Assembly (NCBI RefSeq): GCF_014145325.1
Contig: NZ_JACHTF010000020.1
Span: 1-64,000 of the forward strand
Direction: 5' to 3'
Origin: Marilutibacter spongiae
GTDB taxonomy: Bacteria > Pseudomonadota > Gammaproteobacteria > Xanthomonadales > Xanthomonadaceae
DNA: 64,000 bases
Positions 1 to 7,157 of the stretch are shown here, one piece after another. Positions within the stretch are counted from its first letter, which is position 1. Each line of letters begins with the position of its first letter. Made by a program: the position numbers and the translations under genes. The notes beneath the pieces were generated by a model. It was not told the origin of the DNA and searched no databases. It was given only the letters and a program-made list of their open reading frames with translations.

Positions 1-1
1 C

Positions 2-94
2 AACGAGGAGCGACCCAAGAAGGTGCTCGGCGGACTGACCCCGAGCGACTACGCCAGCCAGCTGGCATCCGCTACGATTGATCCCGGACTCTAA
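2..94 (+). CDS. C-terminal end of an IS3-family transposase (partial)
   Basis: Only the last 30 codons are inside the window. They read through the pattern ERPKKVLGGLTPSDYA, which matches the conserved end of IS3-family OrfB (DDE integrase-type) transposases, where an RP-x(4)-L-x-x-LTP segment follows the catalytic core. The frame ends in TAA. A G-rich stretch follows within 40 bases and could be the right terminal inverted repeat, but without the left end this cannot be checked. Whether the copy is intact is unknown. Confidence 0.65.
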   Translation, partial: NEERPKKVLGGLTPSDYASQLASATIDPGL

Positions 95-146
95 ACCGCC
101 TTGCTACTGAAGGCGGGGGGACGTCGGGAGCTTTTGCATCGCCGGC

Positions 147-263
147 ATGTGTAGACACATCGACAACACCGGTTTCTATGTTTCTCTGGCCGCATTTGTC
201 TTGCTGGCCATGGTGTCGGCAAGTTCTGCTGTAGCGCTCGGTATGCGTCGTTCACGCGCCTAA
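147..263 (+). CDS. Possible small hydrophobic peptide, 38 aa
   Basis: A short open frame runs from ATG to TAA with a 16-18 residue hydrophobic stretch rich in Ala, Val and Leu, followed by MRRSRA. It could be a small membrane peptide, or the leftover signal-peptide end of a gene cut by the neighbouring insertion sequence. There is no clear Shine-Dalgarno sequence and no recognised family, so this is a weak call. Confidence 0.2.
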   Translation: MCRHIDNTGFYVSLAAFVLLAMVSASSAVALGMRRSRA

Positions 264-347
264 TCCCTTCAGAACCAGAACTTCCGGCACAGCGACGAAG
301 ACGACGGTTGCCGTTATCGTTGCGATGTTCCTGCCATTTCAGACCCC

Positions 348-1016
348 ATGCCGGAGTACGCCTTGAGAACCTGGATCCTGTTGGTGCTGACCCTCGTGGC
401 CCCGACGGCCGCCGCCGCCGTCATGACCGATGTGCCCGAGTCGCCGGACGCTGCGCGGGTCCACCTGATCTACCTGCATGGCCGGATCATCGAGAACGCC
501 GGCCCGACGCCTACCGATTCCCGCTTCGGCCGCTACGACTATCCCGCCGTGCTGGAGGCCCTGTCCGGCCGGGGTGCCGTCGTGATCTCGGCACAGCGCC
601 CCCCGGGCACCGAGATGAGCCGTTATGCCGGTGTCGTCGTGTCGCAGGTCGAAGCGCTCATTGCGCGGGGCGTGCCGGCCACCCGCATCGTCGTCGTCGG
701 CTTCTCGAAGGGCGGCGGGATCGCGACGCGTGTCTCCAGCTTCCTGAGGCGGCCCGGGGTACGTTTCGTCCTGCTGGCCGCGTGTCCGATGGGGGACGTG
801 CCGGCGCACCTGCAGTTCACGGGCCGCGTTCTCTCGATCTTCGAGGAGAGCGACGAACTGGCCGGCAGCTGCCAGCCCATCGCCGAGCAGTCGCGCGAGC
901 TGGCCTCGTTCGAGGAAATCGGGATCGCGACCGGCAAGCGGCATGGCGCCTTCTATACGCCGATGCCGGCGTGGGTCGATCCGGTGCTGGACTGGGTACA
1001 CGCCGATGCAGATTGA
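348..1016 (+). CDS. Secreted alpha/beta-hydrolase family protein
   Basis: This 222 aa protein starts with a signal peptide (charged start, then a Leu/Val-rich core and an AAAA region near residues 20-24). A beta strand ending in IYLHGRI follows. The nucleophile elbow is GFSKGGG, with the catalytic Ser near residue 125, and a late His lies in KRHGAFY. This is the arrangement of small serine hydrolases of the alpha/beta-hydrolase fold. Substrate is unknown; export to the periplasm is likely. It ends just before the acetyltransferase gene and may be co-transcribed with it. Overlapping frames on both strands are GC-rich shadows. Confidence 0.75.
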   Translation: MPEYALRTWILLVLTLVAPTAAAAVMTDVPESPDAARVHLIYLHGRIIENAGPTPTDSRFGRYDYPAVLEALSGRGAVVISAQRPPGTEMSRYAGVVVSQVEALIARGVPATRIVVVGFSKGGGIATRVSSFLRRPGVRFVLLAACPMGDVPAHLQFTGRVLSIFEESDELAGSCQPIAEQSRELASFEEIGIATGKRHGAFYTPMPAWVDPVLDWVHADAD

Positions 1017-1029
1017 AGGCGATGGCGTC

Positions 1030-1488
1030 ATGCCGCCCAGCCGGCCCGGCTTGATCGAAGCGATCAACCATGACGCCGCTGTCGACGCCCTGCTCGCCGT
1101 CTGCGACCTCGATGCAAGCGATCTCCAGAAGTCCAGCGCCATGCTGTTCGGATGTGTCGCCGATGGCGCGCTGCAGGGCCTGGTGGGCCTCGAGATGCAC
1201 GGCAATGCCGCCCTGCTCCGCTCGCTTGCCGTCGCCGGCGAAGCCCGCGGCCAGGGGCTCGGCGAGGCGCTCGTGGCCCATGCCGAGCGGCAAGCCGTGT
1301 CGCGCGGCCTAGAACGTCTATTCCTGCTGACCACGACCGCGACCGGCTTCTTCCAGCGGCTGGGTTACCGAACCCTTGCGCGCGAGGACGCCCCGCCGGG
1401 GATCGTCGCCAGCACGCAGTTCGCCAGCCTGTGCCCGGCCTCGGCGAGCTTCATGGGCAAGACGCCGCCGGGGAACAACAACGGGTAA
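1030..1488 (+). CDS. GNAT-family N-acetyltransferase (ArsN2-like)
   Basis: The protein (152 aa from this ATG) has the GNAT acetyl-CoA site: LRSLAV on strand beta-4, then the RGQGLG loop (R/Q-x-x-G-x-G/A). The later LLTTTATGFFQRLGY and QFASLCPASASFM segments are characteristic of small acetyltransferases annotated as ArsN2 (arsenic/phosphinothricin-type resistance enzymes). An upstream in-frame ATG at 1006 overlaps the hydrolase stop; 1030 is preferred because GAAGG lies about ten bases upstream. It is the last chromosomal gene before the integrated elements and is followed by a strong terminator. Confidence 0.75.
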   Translation: MPPSRPGLIEAINHDAAVDALLAVCDLDASDLQKSSAMLFGCVADGALQGLVGLEMHGNAALLRSLAVAGEARGQGLGEALVAHAERQAVSRGLERLFLLTTTATGFFQRLGYRTLAREDAPPGIVASTQFASLCPASASFMGKTPPGNNNG

Positions 1489-1517
1489 CGGCCCAACCAC
1501 GTTCGGCCCCGGGACGC

Positions 1518-1545
1518 GAAAAAGCCCCGCAAGCGGGGCTTTTTC
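1518..1545. terminator. Bidirectional rho-independent terminator
   Basis: A perfect 7-bp stem (GCCCCGC/GCGGGGC) with an AA loop is flanked by five A on the left and five T on the right, so it can stop transcription from either side. Before integration it lay about 40 bases downstream of tRNA-Thr and would have ended both the tRNA and the acetyltransferase transcripts. It is now separated from the tRNA by 48 kb of inserted DNA. Confidence 0.85.
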
Positions 1546-1585
1546 GTCGATGGCGATCCAGGGCGGGGGCGCCCTGCATGCCGGG

Positions 1586-1604
1586 ATTGGTGCGGAGATA
1601 GGAA
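1586..1604. repeat. Distal att copy: displaced 3' end of tRNA-Thr
   Basis: These 19 bases match the tRNA-Thr 3' end at 50011-50030 except for one missing C in the acceptor stem. It is the outer boundary of the inserted DNA and probably the original chromosomal 3' end, pushed away by integration and no longer under selection, which would explain the deletion. Confidence 0.8.
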
Positions 1605-2090
1605 CCTCAAAAGCTATCTATATTATTGATTTTTCTTGTATTTAAACCCAGACAACTCCACAAATACCCCCTAAAACACCCCCAAGATGGCCGCGCTGGG
1701 TTGCCGTCGATCACTGCCAAACCGTCCTCTGAAACGTGGATGCATGAAAGGAGGTCCGATGGCGGTGCCCGCATTCATGCGAGAGGAATTCCGTCAGCCC
1801 CCCCCTTGCTGTTCTAGGCCACTAAGCGATGCTCAAGGAATGGGTGTCGCTTGTCATCGAAACCTCTGTACTGCGAGGTTAAGACCGGTGGATAGGGATT
1901 GAGCCAATCGTCCAGATTCTGGGACTTGATGTTTACGATCGCTCCGACCGCAATCGATCGAGTGAGCTAGGCCGACCGCCATCCCATTGACTGTAGAAGC
2001 GTCACATTCCACTCGCCCGATGACACTACATTGTCGCTTCGATCCCATAGGAGGATGCGCTCTCGATGCGACCTCCTTGGGATCTCTTGC
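1605..2090. other. Non-coding left end of the small element
   Basis: About 490 bases with no convincing gene. The first 80 bases are clearly richer in A and T than the surroundings and hold short homopolymer runs. Short open frames here lack start signals and family resemblance. No tRNA, CRISPR or clear hairpin was seen. Confidence 0.5.
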
Positions 2091-2660
2091 TCATTGGGTT
2101 TGATTCAATGAAACGCGCGAGGACTGAATCTGAACCTGCAAGTATCCGAGCCGATCTGGAGGCGAGTTGAGAGGCAAGTCAACGAGTGTCCACGAACCGC
2201 TGCGGAGAGGCATAACAATGCTTTGCTCTTTCGAACGCAGGGCTGCTCTCCATGCACTGTAGTCCTGGGCCCCTTGGGCATCAAACCGAGGCCCATATAG
2301 AACTCTTATTGTGCCGCCGGTAATGTCGCCCGCAGAGATGTTGCCGACCCGCAACTTAACCAGTGAACCGTCAGCTCTCTGCGACGTGCTATCCAGCGAA
2401 ACAAGAACCGGGGAAATCCCGGTATCCAGCACGTGAAAGCCACTTTCTCCTGCTGGATCAATCTCAGCCACCGGACTCGGGGCGCTAGATTGTCCTTGCC
2501 GATCTACGCGTGACTCAAGTTCAACAATGCGCGCCAACTGTTCCAAGTTGCGGTCTTCCACATTCTTCAGCCTGGCGCTCATTACCTCTTGCTCTGATCT
2601 AGACGCGAGGTTGTCACATCCTCCCAAGGCTACGAGGGCAAGAAGGCACATCGATCTCAT
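2091..2660 (-). CDS. Lipoprotein, DUF3251/YajI-like
   Basis: The 189 aa product has a lipoprotein signal peptide with the lipobox LGGC (acylated Cys at residue 15). A heptad-rich coiled-coil segment follows (about residues 29-55), then a beta-rich domain with VLDTGISPVLVSL and LRVGNISAGDITGG. The layout resembles the DUF3251 lipoproteins (E. coli YajI). It is the last gene of the element's leftward run, separated from the rest by about 80 bases, where cargo genes are usually found. A cell-envelope role is inferred, possibly superinfection exclusion. Confidence 0.55.
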   Translation of the reverse strand: MRSMCLLALVALGGCDNLASRSEQEVMSARLKNVEDRNLEQLARIVELESRVDRQGQSSAPSPVAEIDPAGESGFHVLDTGISPVLVSLDSTSQRADGSLVKLRVGNISAGDITGGTIRVLYGPRFDAQGAQDYSAWRAALRSKEQSIVMPLRSGSWTLVDLPLNSPPDRLGYLQVQIQSSRVSLNQTQ

Positions 2661-2743
2661 AAGACCCTCCAGAGTAAAATTATCGCTGAATCTTTAGGCG
2701 CATGACAGCTCGCATAGTACCTCGTTGATCTGGCTGTCACCCC

Positions 2744-3244
2744 TCATTTTCTCTTGCTCAGATTTTTTAGCGCCTTAGCTTTCCCTTCAGGAGTTCTCGG
2801 CCCTGTACTTCGTCCCCCGTGCCATTTGCAGCGCCGCTTGCCAGGTTCGGCCTTTGCCCGACAAGGATGCCCTTTTCGGGTCCGCGCCCCACAAAAGCGG
2901 CGGGTGGCCTCTCCCAACGGAGCCGACCGCTCGCCCGAGCAACTATCGAAGTCATACGCGCGCGCGAAGTGGTGACTTAATTCCGGCTGCTGGCCCGTAG
3001 TCATGGACACGTCTATTTGCGTGTATTCAATTCCGGTCAGCTCGGCCCATTCCGTCACGATCGCGTCAATGACCGCGCTGTTAGTGGCCTCAATGCTGCC
3101 CGGCCGGCACGTCGCCCGCTTGGCCTCGATCACCACCCGCGCATGGTCGCCGGGCATGTAGTCGATCCGCACCATGCGCGACCGTCGCGCGCGCTGCTGG
3201 CGGTTCGCACGATCATTGTCGTGGCTGAGGTTGTCGTCGCTCAT
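2744..3244 (-). CDS. HGGxSTGPRT-motif small zinc-binding-type protein
   Basis: 166 aa from the ATG at 3244, which has GGAGG about twelve bases upstream; the open frame extends further upstream but without start signals. The C-terminus reads CGARTRKGHPC, then CKWHGG, then STGPRTPEGKAKA: the Cys/His cluster and signature of a protein family common in phages and integrative elements. Four potential metal ligands (C-x7-C-x10-C-x2-H) are visible. Function is unknown; nucleic-acid binding is plausible from the basic C-terminus. It lies directly downstream of the iteron-like repeats. Confidence 0.7.
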   Translation of the reverse strand: MSDDNLSHDNDRANRQQRARRSRMVRIDYMPGDHARVVIEAKRATCRPGSIEATNSAVIDAIVTEWAELTGIEYTQIDVSMTTGQQPELSHHFARAYDFDSCSGERSAPLGEATRRFCGARTRKGHPCRAKAEPGKRRCKWHGGRSTGPRTPEGKAKALKNLSKRK

Positions 3245-3353
3245 CTTGACCCTGCCTCCTTGGATCGTCCTGTTCTCAGGTGCGCCCATTTGTCGAGACG
3301 CACCTACTTTCGTGTCACTCGCCACGCCACCGCTTGGTAAGAATCTATAAAGG

Positions 3354-3479
3354 GCTACGGATGGCGTAGCAGGCCAAGGAGAGAATCGGGCCAAATAGCT
3401 ACGGATGACGTAGCAGTCACGCAGCCTTTTTCCCCTCATCGTTACGGATGGCGTAGCTGTCTGATACGGGAGGCGTAGT
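3354..3479. repeat. Four iteron-like palindromes, GCTACG-N5-CGTAGC
   Basis: The copies are at 3354-3370, 3398-3414, 3441-3457 and 3463-3479. The first two are full palindromes (GCTACGGATGGCGTAGC and one with GATGA in the centre), the third has one mismatch and the fourth is degenerate. Start-to-start distances are 44, 43 and 22 bases, close to multiples of two helical turns. Copies 3 and 4 lie within the end of the Rep-like gene and copies 1 and 2 just after it. This is the usual setting for a Rep-binding origin or an autoregulatory operator. Confidence 0.7.
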
Positions 3480-3914
3480 GGGCTTGCGATTCTTCGGTGG
3501 CCGTTTGAACCGCTCGCGCGGCTCCTTCCAGGTGGCCGGCGCAACTCGCGTCGCCTGAGCACATGTGAGCTTTCCGTCGCAATCATCGACGGGACGCCAG
3601 GTCAGCGCGTATAGGTTCGGACAAAGCAAACCGCCTTGCCGGGTTAGCAGCAACAATCCGTAGTGACGCAGTTCCTTTAGGGCATTGCAGATGGTTTCCG
3701 GCGAAGTCCACCCGCGCGGCCTCAGCACCGATAGCGCCGCGCACAGGTCCCCATTGTTTCGCCCGTTGTACTGGCGTGCCAGGTCGCACAGCAGCTTGAT
3801 TCCAGTTCCACTGCACTGCCTCCAGTTGGCGCAGTCCTGCACAGCGTGGGGGATCGCTGTGAACGTGCCGGATTCCCTGCGCCCTTTGTGATTCAAGCGG
3901 CTACGCGGCTTCAT
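3417..3914 (-). CDS. Putative replication-initiation or DNA-binding protein of the small element
   Basis: 165 aa from the ATG at 3914; an upstream in-frame start at 3968 would overlap the previous gene more deeply. Residues about 20-110 contain FTAIPHAVQDCANW, KLLCDLARQYNGRNNGDL and ETICNALKELRHYGLLLLT, which look like a winged-helix DNA-binding domain of the kind found in replication initiators of satellites and plasmids. The tail is very basic. The iteron-like palindromes overlap its 3' end. The Rep assignment rests on this context and the fold pattern; no full family match is claimed. Confidence 0.45.
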   Translation of the reverse strand: MKPRSRLNHKGRRESGTFTAIPHAVQDCANWRQCSGTGIKLLCDLARQYNGRNNGDLCAALSVLRPRGWTSPETICNALKELRHYGLLLLTRQGGLLCPNLYALTWRPVDDCDGKLTCAQATRVAPATWKEPRERFKRPPKNRKPTTPPVSDSYAIRNDEGKKAA

Positions 3915-4260
3915 CTTGATCGCCCCGCTGGTTTGCGAAGGGCCAGTACGTTGCCGGCCTTTGGACATACACGCTGCCGTTGCCCTTCTTGGCTACTGAG
4001 TTAGCAGTCGAGCCGTCGGCGGGCCTAACTCTATTGCGGCCGGCAAGGTCAAGCGTTTCCATCGTCCAGCATCTAGCCGCGTTACGATGCCAACCGCGCT
4101 CCGTCATCTCGGCCTCGGTCAGGCATCGCCGATTGCCTTGCCATTGGCCCGGCGCGGCATAGTCGCCCGTGCGGTGGCGGTCAAAGGCCCGTTCGCGGCT
4201 GAAGTATTCGCCGCAGGCGCGGCACAGGCACGCGCGGCCGGCCAGGTTGGGGGCGTTCAA
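3901..4260 (-). CDS. Small zinc-finger phage-type protein
   Basis: The likely start is the TTG at 4260, which overlaps the TGA of the upstream gene; that gives 119 aa. The N-terminus has C-x-C-x2-C-GEYFSRERAFDRH followed by a second basic stretch, a C2H2-like finger seen in many small phage and element proteins with the phrase FDRHRTGDYA. The rest is polar with TEAEMTERGW. The role is unknown, DNA binding possible. The stop overlaps the start of the Rep-like gene, suggesting translational coupling. Confidence 0.55.
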   Translation of the reverse strand: MNAPNLAGRACLCRACGEYFSRERAFDRHRTGDYAAPGQWQGNRRCLTEAEMTERGWHRNAARCWTMETLDLAGRNRVRPADGSTANSVAKKGNGSVYVQRPATYWPFANQRGDQDEAA

Positions 4261-4559
4261 GCCCCACCGCCTCGCCCGCCCTTTAGGGCCTGGCAAAACT
4301 CGCCGTGCAGGTAGCAAGCCGCCGTGTCCAGCAAGTCGGCTGCATCGACCGTGCCCGGCTCGGGGTAGTCGGTACCGGCCGCCACCAATGCGAGCATCCG
4401 GCGGGCCACCTCGACGGCCAGCGCTGCCATTTCGTGCAGACACGCATTGCACGGGGTATGCTCGCAGCCGCAGGGGCTGTCAGCCTTTGCACCTGCCCCC
4501 TGATTCCCGTCGGTCGCCAAACTTGCCGGGGTCAGGGGGTTCTCGTTGGGGTGGCTCAT
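4257..4559 (-). CDS. Hypothetical Cys-containing protein
   Basis: 100 aa from the ATG at 4559, which overlaps the AlpA stop (ATGA). The centre has CGCEHTPCNAC, four cysteines that could bind a metal, followed by an Ala-rich helical segment. No family is recognised. Its position between AlpA and the zinc-finger gene, with overlapping stops and starts on both sides, makes translation as part of the same mRNA very likely. Confidence 0.55.
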   Translation of the reverse strand: MSHPNENPLTPASLATDGNQGAGAKADSPCGCEHTPCNACLHEMAALAVEVARRMLALVAAGTDYPEPGTVDAADLLDTAACYLHGEFCQALKGGRGGGA

Positions 4560-4795
4560 GCGACCGCCTTTGCATCGCGTTCGGCAATGCGACGCGCGGC
4601 CCATTCAACAATTTCGCGCTCCACCCACGCGCTTGCACGTTCACCTAGCTTCACGGGTGCGGGAAAGTCACCGGACCGCACCCGACGGTAAATCTCACTA
4701 CGCGAAAGCCCTGTACTAGCTTGTACCTGTGGCAATCGCAGCAAGCCATAGACGGCATTCGCCGAGGTCGTTTGTCGCATGGTTGTACCCCTCAA
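4556..4795 (-). CDS. alpA: AlpA-family transcriptional regulator / excisionase-like protein
   Basis: 79 aa. The core LLRLPQVQASTGLSRSEIYRRVRSGDFPAPVKLGERASAWVE is split here only to describe it: a MerR-like HTH with the AlpA signature (LxxV-x3-G-x-SxxxIYRxxxxGxFPxPxxLG-x-R-xxxW). AlpA proteins activate integrase expression or act as excisionase in P4-like elements. It begins a run of overlapping minus-strand genes. About 100 bases upstream contain no gene and should hold the promoter. Confidence 0.85.
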   Translation of the reverse strand: MRGTTMRQTTSANAVYGLLRLPQVQASTGLSRSEIYRRVRSGDFPAPVKLGERASAWVEREIVEWAARRIAERDAKAVA

Positions 4796-4893
4796 ACATC
4801 ATTGGCCGGCGCCGGATGGTGCTGGCCGCTGCGGGATGCAGCAATGCACAAACTATTGATTTAGGATCTACTACGCGAGGAAAAGTTCAGACC

Positions 4894-5505
4894 TTACTTT
4901 TCCTCACTAGCGCTCGATACGTGCAGTCCTGTGAACCCACGCATCATCCGTAGAATGCTGTCTGCGTCCGGCTTACCGCCCATCTGGTTCGAAAGCTCTT
5001 CGGCGACTTCACTGCGGGTCATGCCTTCGCGCAGCATTCGGTCAAACTCCCACGTCAACCACACTTTTCGAAACCGCGACGCCGTTCGCTTGGCATAGTT
5101 CCCTGCCCCTTTTTTGGTCGGACCGAAGAAAGCCTCCTCCAGACTCATCTTCCCTCTCGCACCCACGTAACGCTTCCAGACTTCGAATAATCCGAAAAGC
5201 AGCTCGGGCGGGGGATAGAAGCCCATGTCAACGTAGTAGAACAGCGTGGAAAGTGGCGAGTCTGACGTCTTGCACTCCGAACCGCGTTTCATGATCGGCT
5301 TTCCGTGAATGCTGTACTGCTCGTTAAGCTCATCCCAAGCTTCATTGAACGAGTCTGCAACCGGATAATCTCCGCCTCGAACGTCCTCTAGGTAGCGATA
5401 CCACGCTTCCACTTCCTCCCATTGGGCGTCGAGATCTAAAGCCTCACCACGCGCCATTGCCTCCACATTTTTAAAGGCTCTATCTAGCAGACCCTTGTTA
5501 CTCAT
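4894..5505 (-). CDS. Hypothetical protein of the small element
   Basis: 203 aa, hydrophilic, mainly helical by composition, without signal peptide or membrane segment. It contains a Tyr/Pro-rich stretch (LFYYVDMGFYPPPELLFGLFEVW) and a late segment EGMTRSEVAEELSNQMGG that could be a small HTH. Family not recognised. It sits between integrase and AlpA on the same strand. Confidence 0.6.
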   Translation of the reverse strand: MSNKGLLDRAFKNVEAMARGEALDLDAQWEEVEAWYRYLEDVRGGDYPVADSFNEAWDELNEQYSIHGKPIMKRGSECKTSDSPLSTLFYYVDMGFYPPPELLFGLFEVWKRYVGARGKMSLEEAFFGPTKKGAGNYAKRTASRFRKVWLTWEFDRMLREGMTRSEVAEELSNQMGGKPDADSILRMMRGFTGLHVSSASEEK

Positions 5506-5595
5506 TGCGCCCCCTCACTCACCATGCAGAATAGCCGCGCCATGCGACAGCGGTATCTGACTTTTCGCCCCGTCGGACTCGGCGCTACAAATCAA

Positions 5596-6816
5596 TCAAT
5601 TGGCCTTGCGCTTTATCGGAATGATCATGGCCCCCACCCGCAGGCCATCCAGGAAATCGGCCCACGCCTGCATCATCTTCCGGCGCTCGCTCAGGTACTG
5701 CGCGCGGTTGTAGGCGGCGCGGACCTTGTTTCGCTCAGCATGGGCCAACTGGCGCTCGATCACGTCCGGCGACCAGCCCATTTCATTCAGGTGGGTAGAC
5801 GCCATCGCGCGGAAGCCGTGCGCGGTCATGGTGTCTTTGTCGTAGCCGAGCCGGCGCAGGGCTGCGTTGATCGTGTTTTCGCTCATCGGCCGGTTAGGCG
5901 TTCGCAGGCTCGGAAAAACATAGCGCCCGCGTCCGGTCAGTGGCTCCAGTTCGCCCAGGATCGCCAGCGCATGCGACGACAGCGGCACGATATGCGCCTC
6001 GCGCATCTTCATCCTGCCGGCCGGGATGCGCCATTCCGCACCGTCCAGGTCCAGCTCGGCCCATTCCATCGCCCGTAACTCGCCGGGGCGCACGAACAAC
6101 AGCGGTGCCAGCCGCAGGGCACATCGGGTCGCCAACTGGCCGGTATAGCCGTCCATTGCTCGCAGCAGGTCGCCCATCTGCGCCGGGTCGGTGATCGCAG
6201 CGCGCGAGCGGGTCACCACCGGGGCCAGCGCCCCGCGCAGGTCTGCGGACGGGTCGCGCGTCGCGGCACCGTGGGCGACGGCATAGCGGAACACCTGCCC
6301 GGCCCGTTGCTTGGCTCGGTGTGCGGATTCGTGGGCACCTCGGGCTTCGATCCGTTTCAGGGTCGCCAGCAGTTCGGGGGCGTCAATCTCGGCAATGGGG
6401 CGCGCGCCCAGCCACGGGAACAGATCATTCTCGAAGCACGCCAGCGCCTTGGCGTATGTCGCCGTCGCCATGCCTCGCTTCTGGCCGGCCAACCACTCGC
6501 GGGCGATGGCTTCAAAGCTGTTGGCCGCTGCGACCCTCTCAGCTCGCTTGCGCGCCTTCTTGATCGCAGCAGGGTCGCCGCCGTCACGGATCACGGTCCG
6601 CGCCTCATCGCGGCGCTTGCGGGCCTCGGCCAGCGATACCTCGGGCCACGCACCGAAGGACAGCAGCTTCTCGCGCCCCGCGTGGCGGTACTTCATTCGC
6701 CACAGGCGTGAGCCGCTGTCCGTGGACAGCAGGAACAGTCCCCCACCATCGAACAACTTGCCAGACTTGGCCGCCTTGATCGCCGCCGCCGTCAGCTTGC
6801 CGGTGTTCGCTGCCAT
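5596..6816 (-). CDS. int: P4-type tyrosine integrase (DUF4102 N-terminus)
   Basis: 406 aa, the usual length for P4-like integrases. The N-terminal DUF4102 arm-binding domain covers about residues 5-85 (LTAAAIKAAK, LWRMKYRHAGREKLLSFGAWP). A core-binding domain follows, then the catalytic domain: first Arg in VRPGELRAMEW, HGFR box, HAERN and the tyrosine in VRAAYNRAQY. All catalytic residues are present, so it should be active. It is the first gene inside the att copy at 6986, the normal position for an integrase acting on a tRNA site. Confidence 0.93.
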   Translation of the reverse strand: MAANTGKLTAAAIKAAKSGKLFDGGGLFLLSTDSGSRLWRMKYRHAGREKLLSFGAWPEVSLAEARKRRDEARTVIRDGGDPAAIKKARKRAERVAAANSFEAIAREWLAGQKRGMATATYAKALACFENDLFPWLGARPIAEIDAPELLATLKRIEARGAHESAHRAKQRAGQVFRYAVAHGAATRDPSADLRGALAPVVTRSRAAITDPAQMGDLLRAMDGYTGQLATRCALRLAPLLFVRPGELRAMEWAELDLDGAEWRIPAGRMKMREAHIVPLSSHALAILGELEPLTGRGRYVFPSLRTPNRPMSENTINAALRRLGYDKDTMTAHGFRAMASTHLNEMGWSPDVIERQLAHAERNKVRAAYNRAQYLSERRKMMQAWADFLDGLRVGAMIIPIKRKAN

Positions 6817-6917
6817 GCCCTACGCCCCTCTCGATACCCCCACAGGGGGCCGGATACCCCCAACGGTACCCCCGCGACTGCAGGGCTGCAATGGGACGCC
6901 TTGGAACGTCAGGCAAC

Positions 6918-6943
6918 AAAAAACCCCGCGTTTGCGGGGCTTT
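6918..6943 (-). terminator. Rho-independent terminator at the right end of the small element
   Basis: A CCCCGC/GCGGGG stem with a four-base loop is followed, reading leftwards, by six T. It lies about 45 bases from the att copy, the same relative position and nearly the same sequence as the chromosomal terminator at 1518. When only the small element was present it would have replaced the terminator of tRNA-Thr. Confidence 0.8.
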
Positions 6944-6985
6944 CGTGATGATTTCGGGTTGTCTTGGGACTTGCTGAAACCGTCA

Positions 6986-7003
6986 ATTGGTGCCGGAGAT
7001 AGG
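6986..7003. repeat. Middle att copy between the two elements
   Basis: An 18-base perfect copy of the tRNA-Thr 3' end (ATTGGTGCCGGAGATAGG). To its left is the small element, to its right the prophage integrase. The first nine bases recur in inverted orientation at 7011-7019, making an imperfect palindrome around the left prophage end. Confidence 0.85.
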
Positions 7004-7106
7004 CGTCTTCGGCACCAATCTCGTTGCGCGCAATTCGGTCCTGTTCGCTTGAAAAGCCCGTCAATTATGGCTTTCAGGTCTCGAGCAAGGTTCCCGTCCC
7101 GCCCCA

Positions 7107-7148
7107 TTTGGCCCCGTTGCGGTATCCTGCGGCCCCACGTTTGGCCCC
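7107..7148 (+). repeat. Two direct copies of TTTGGCCCC before the integrase
   Basis: TTTGGCCCC occurs at 7107-7115 and 7140-7148, 33 bases (about three helical turns) apart, between the att core and the integrase start. Such short direct repeats next to a core are candidates for arm-type integrase sites. Nothing else supports this. Confidence 0.3.
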
Positions 7149-7157
7149 ACGGACCGT

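Larger units (their letters stand above)
1586..6985 (-). mobile_element. 5.4 kb satellite-like integrative element in tRNA-Thr
   Basis: The element lies between two copies of the tRNA-Thr 3' end (1586 and 6986). All eight genes are on the minus strand: integrase first, then a hypothetical gene, AlpA, two small proteins, a Rep-like protein, an HGGxSTGPRT protein and a lipoprotein. There are no capsid or tail genes. Integrase plus AlpA plus a putative replication protein with iterons is the minimal equipment of P4-like satellites. Dependence on a helper phage is inferred, not shown. It also carries its own terminator next to the att site. Confidence 0.7.

Noticed and set aside
1605-2090. Possible retron or small RNA at the A/T-rich left end of the satellite
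   Set aside because: No reverse transcriptase in the window and no extended hairpin was found by eye.
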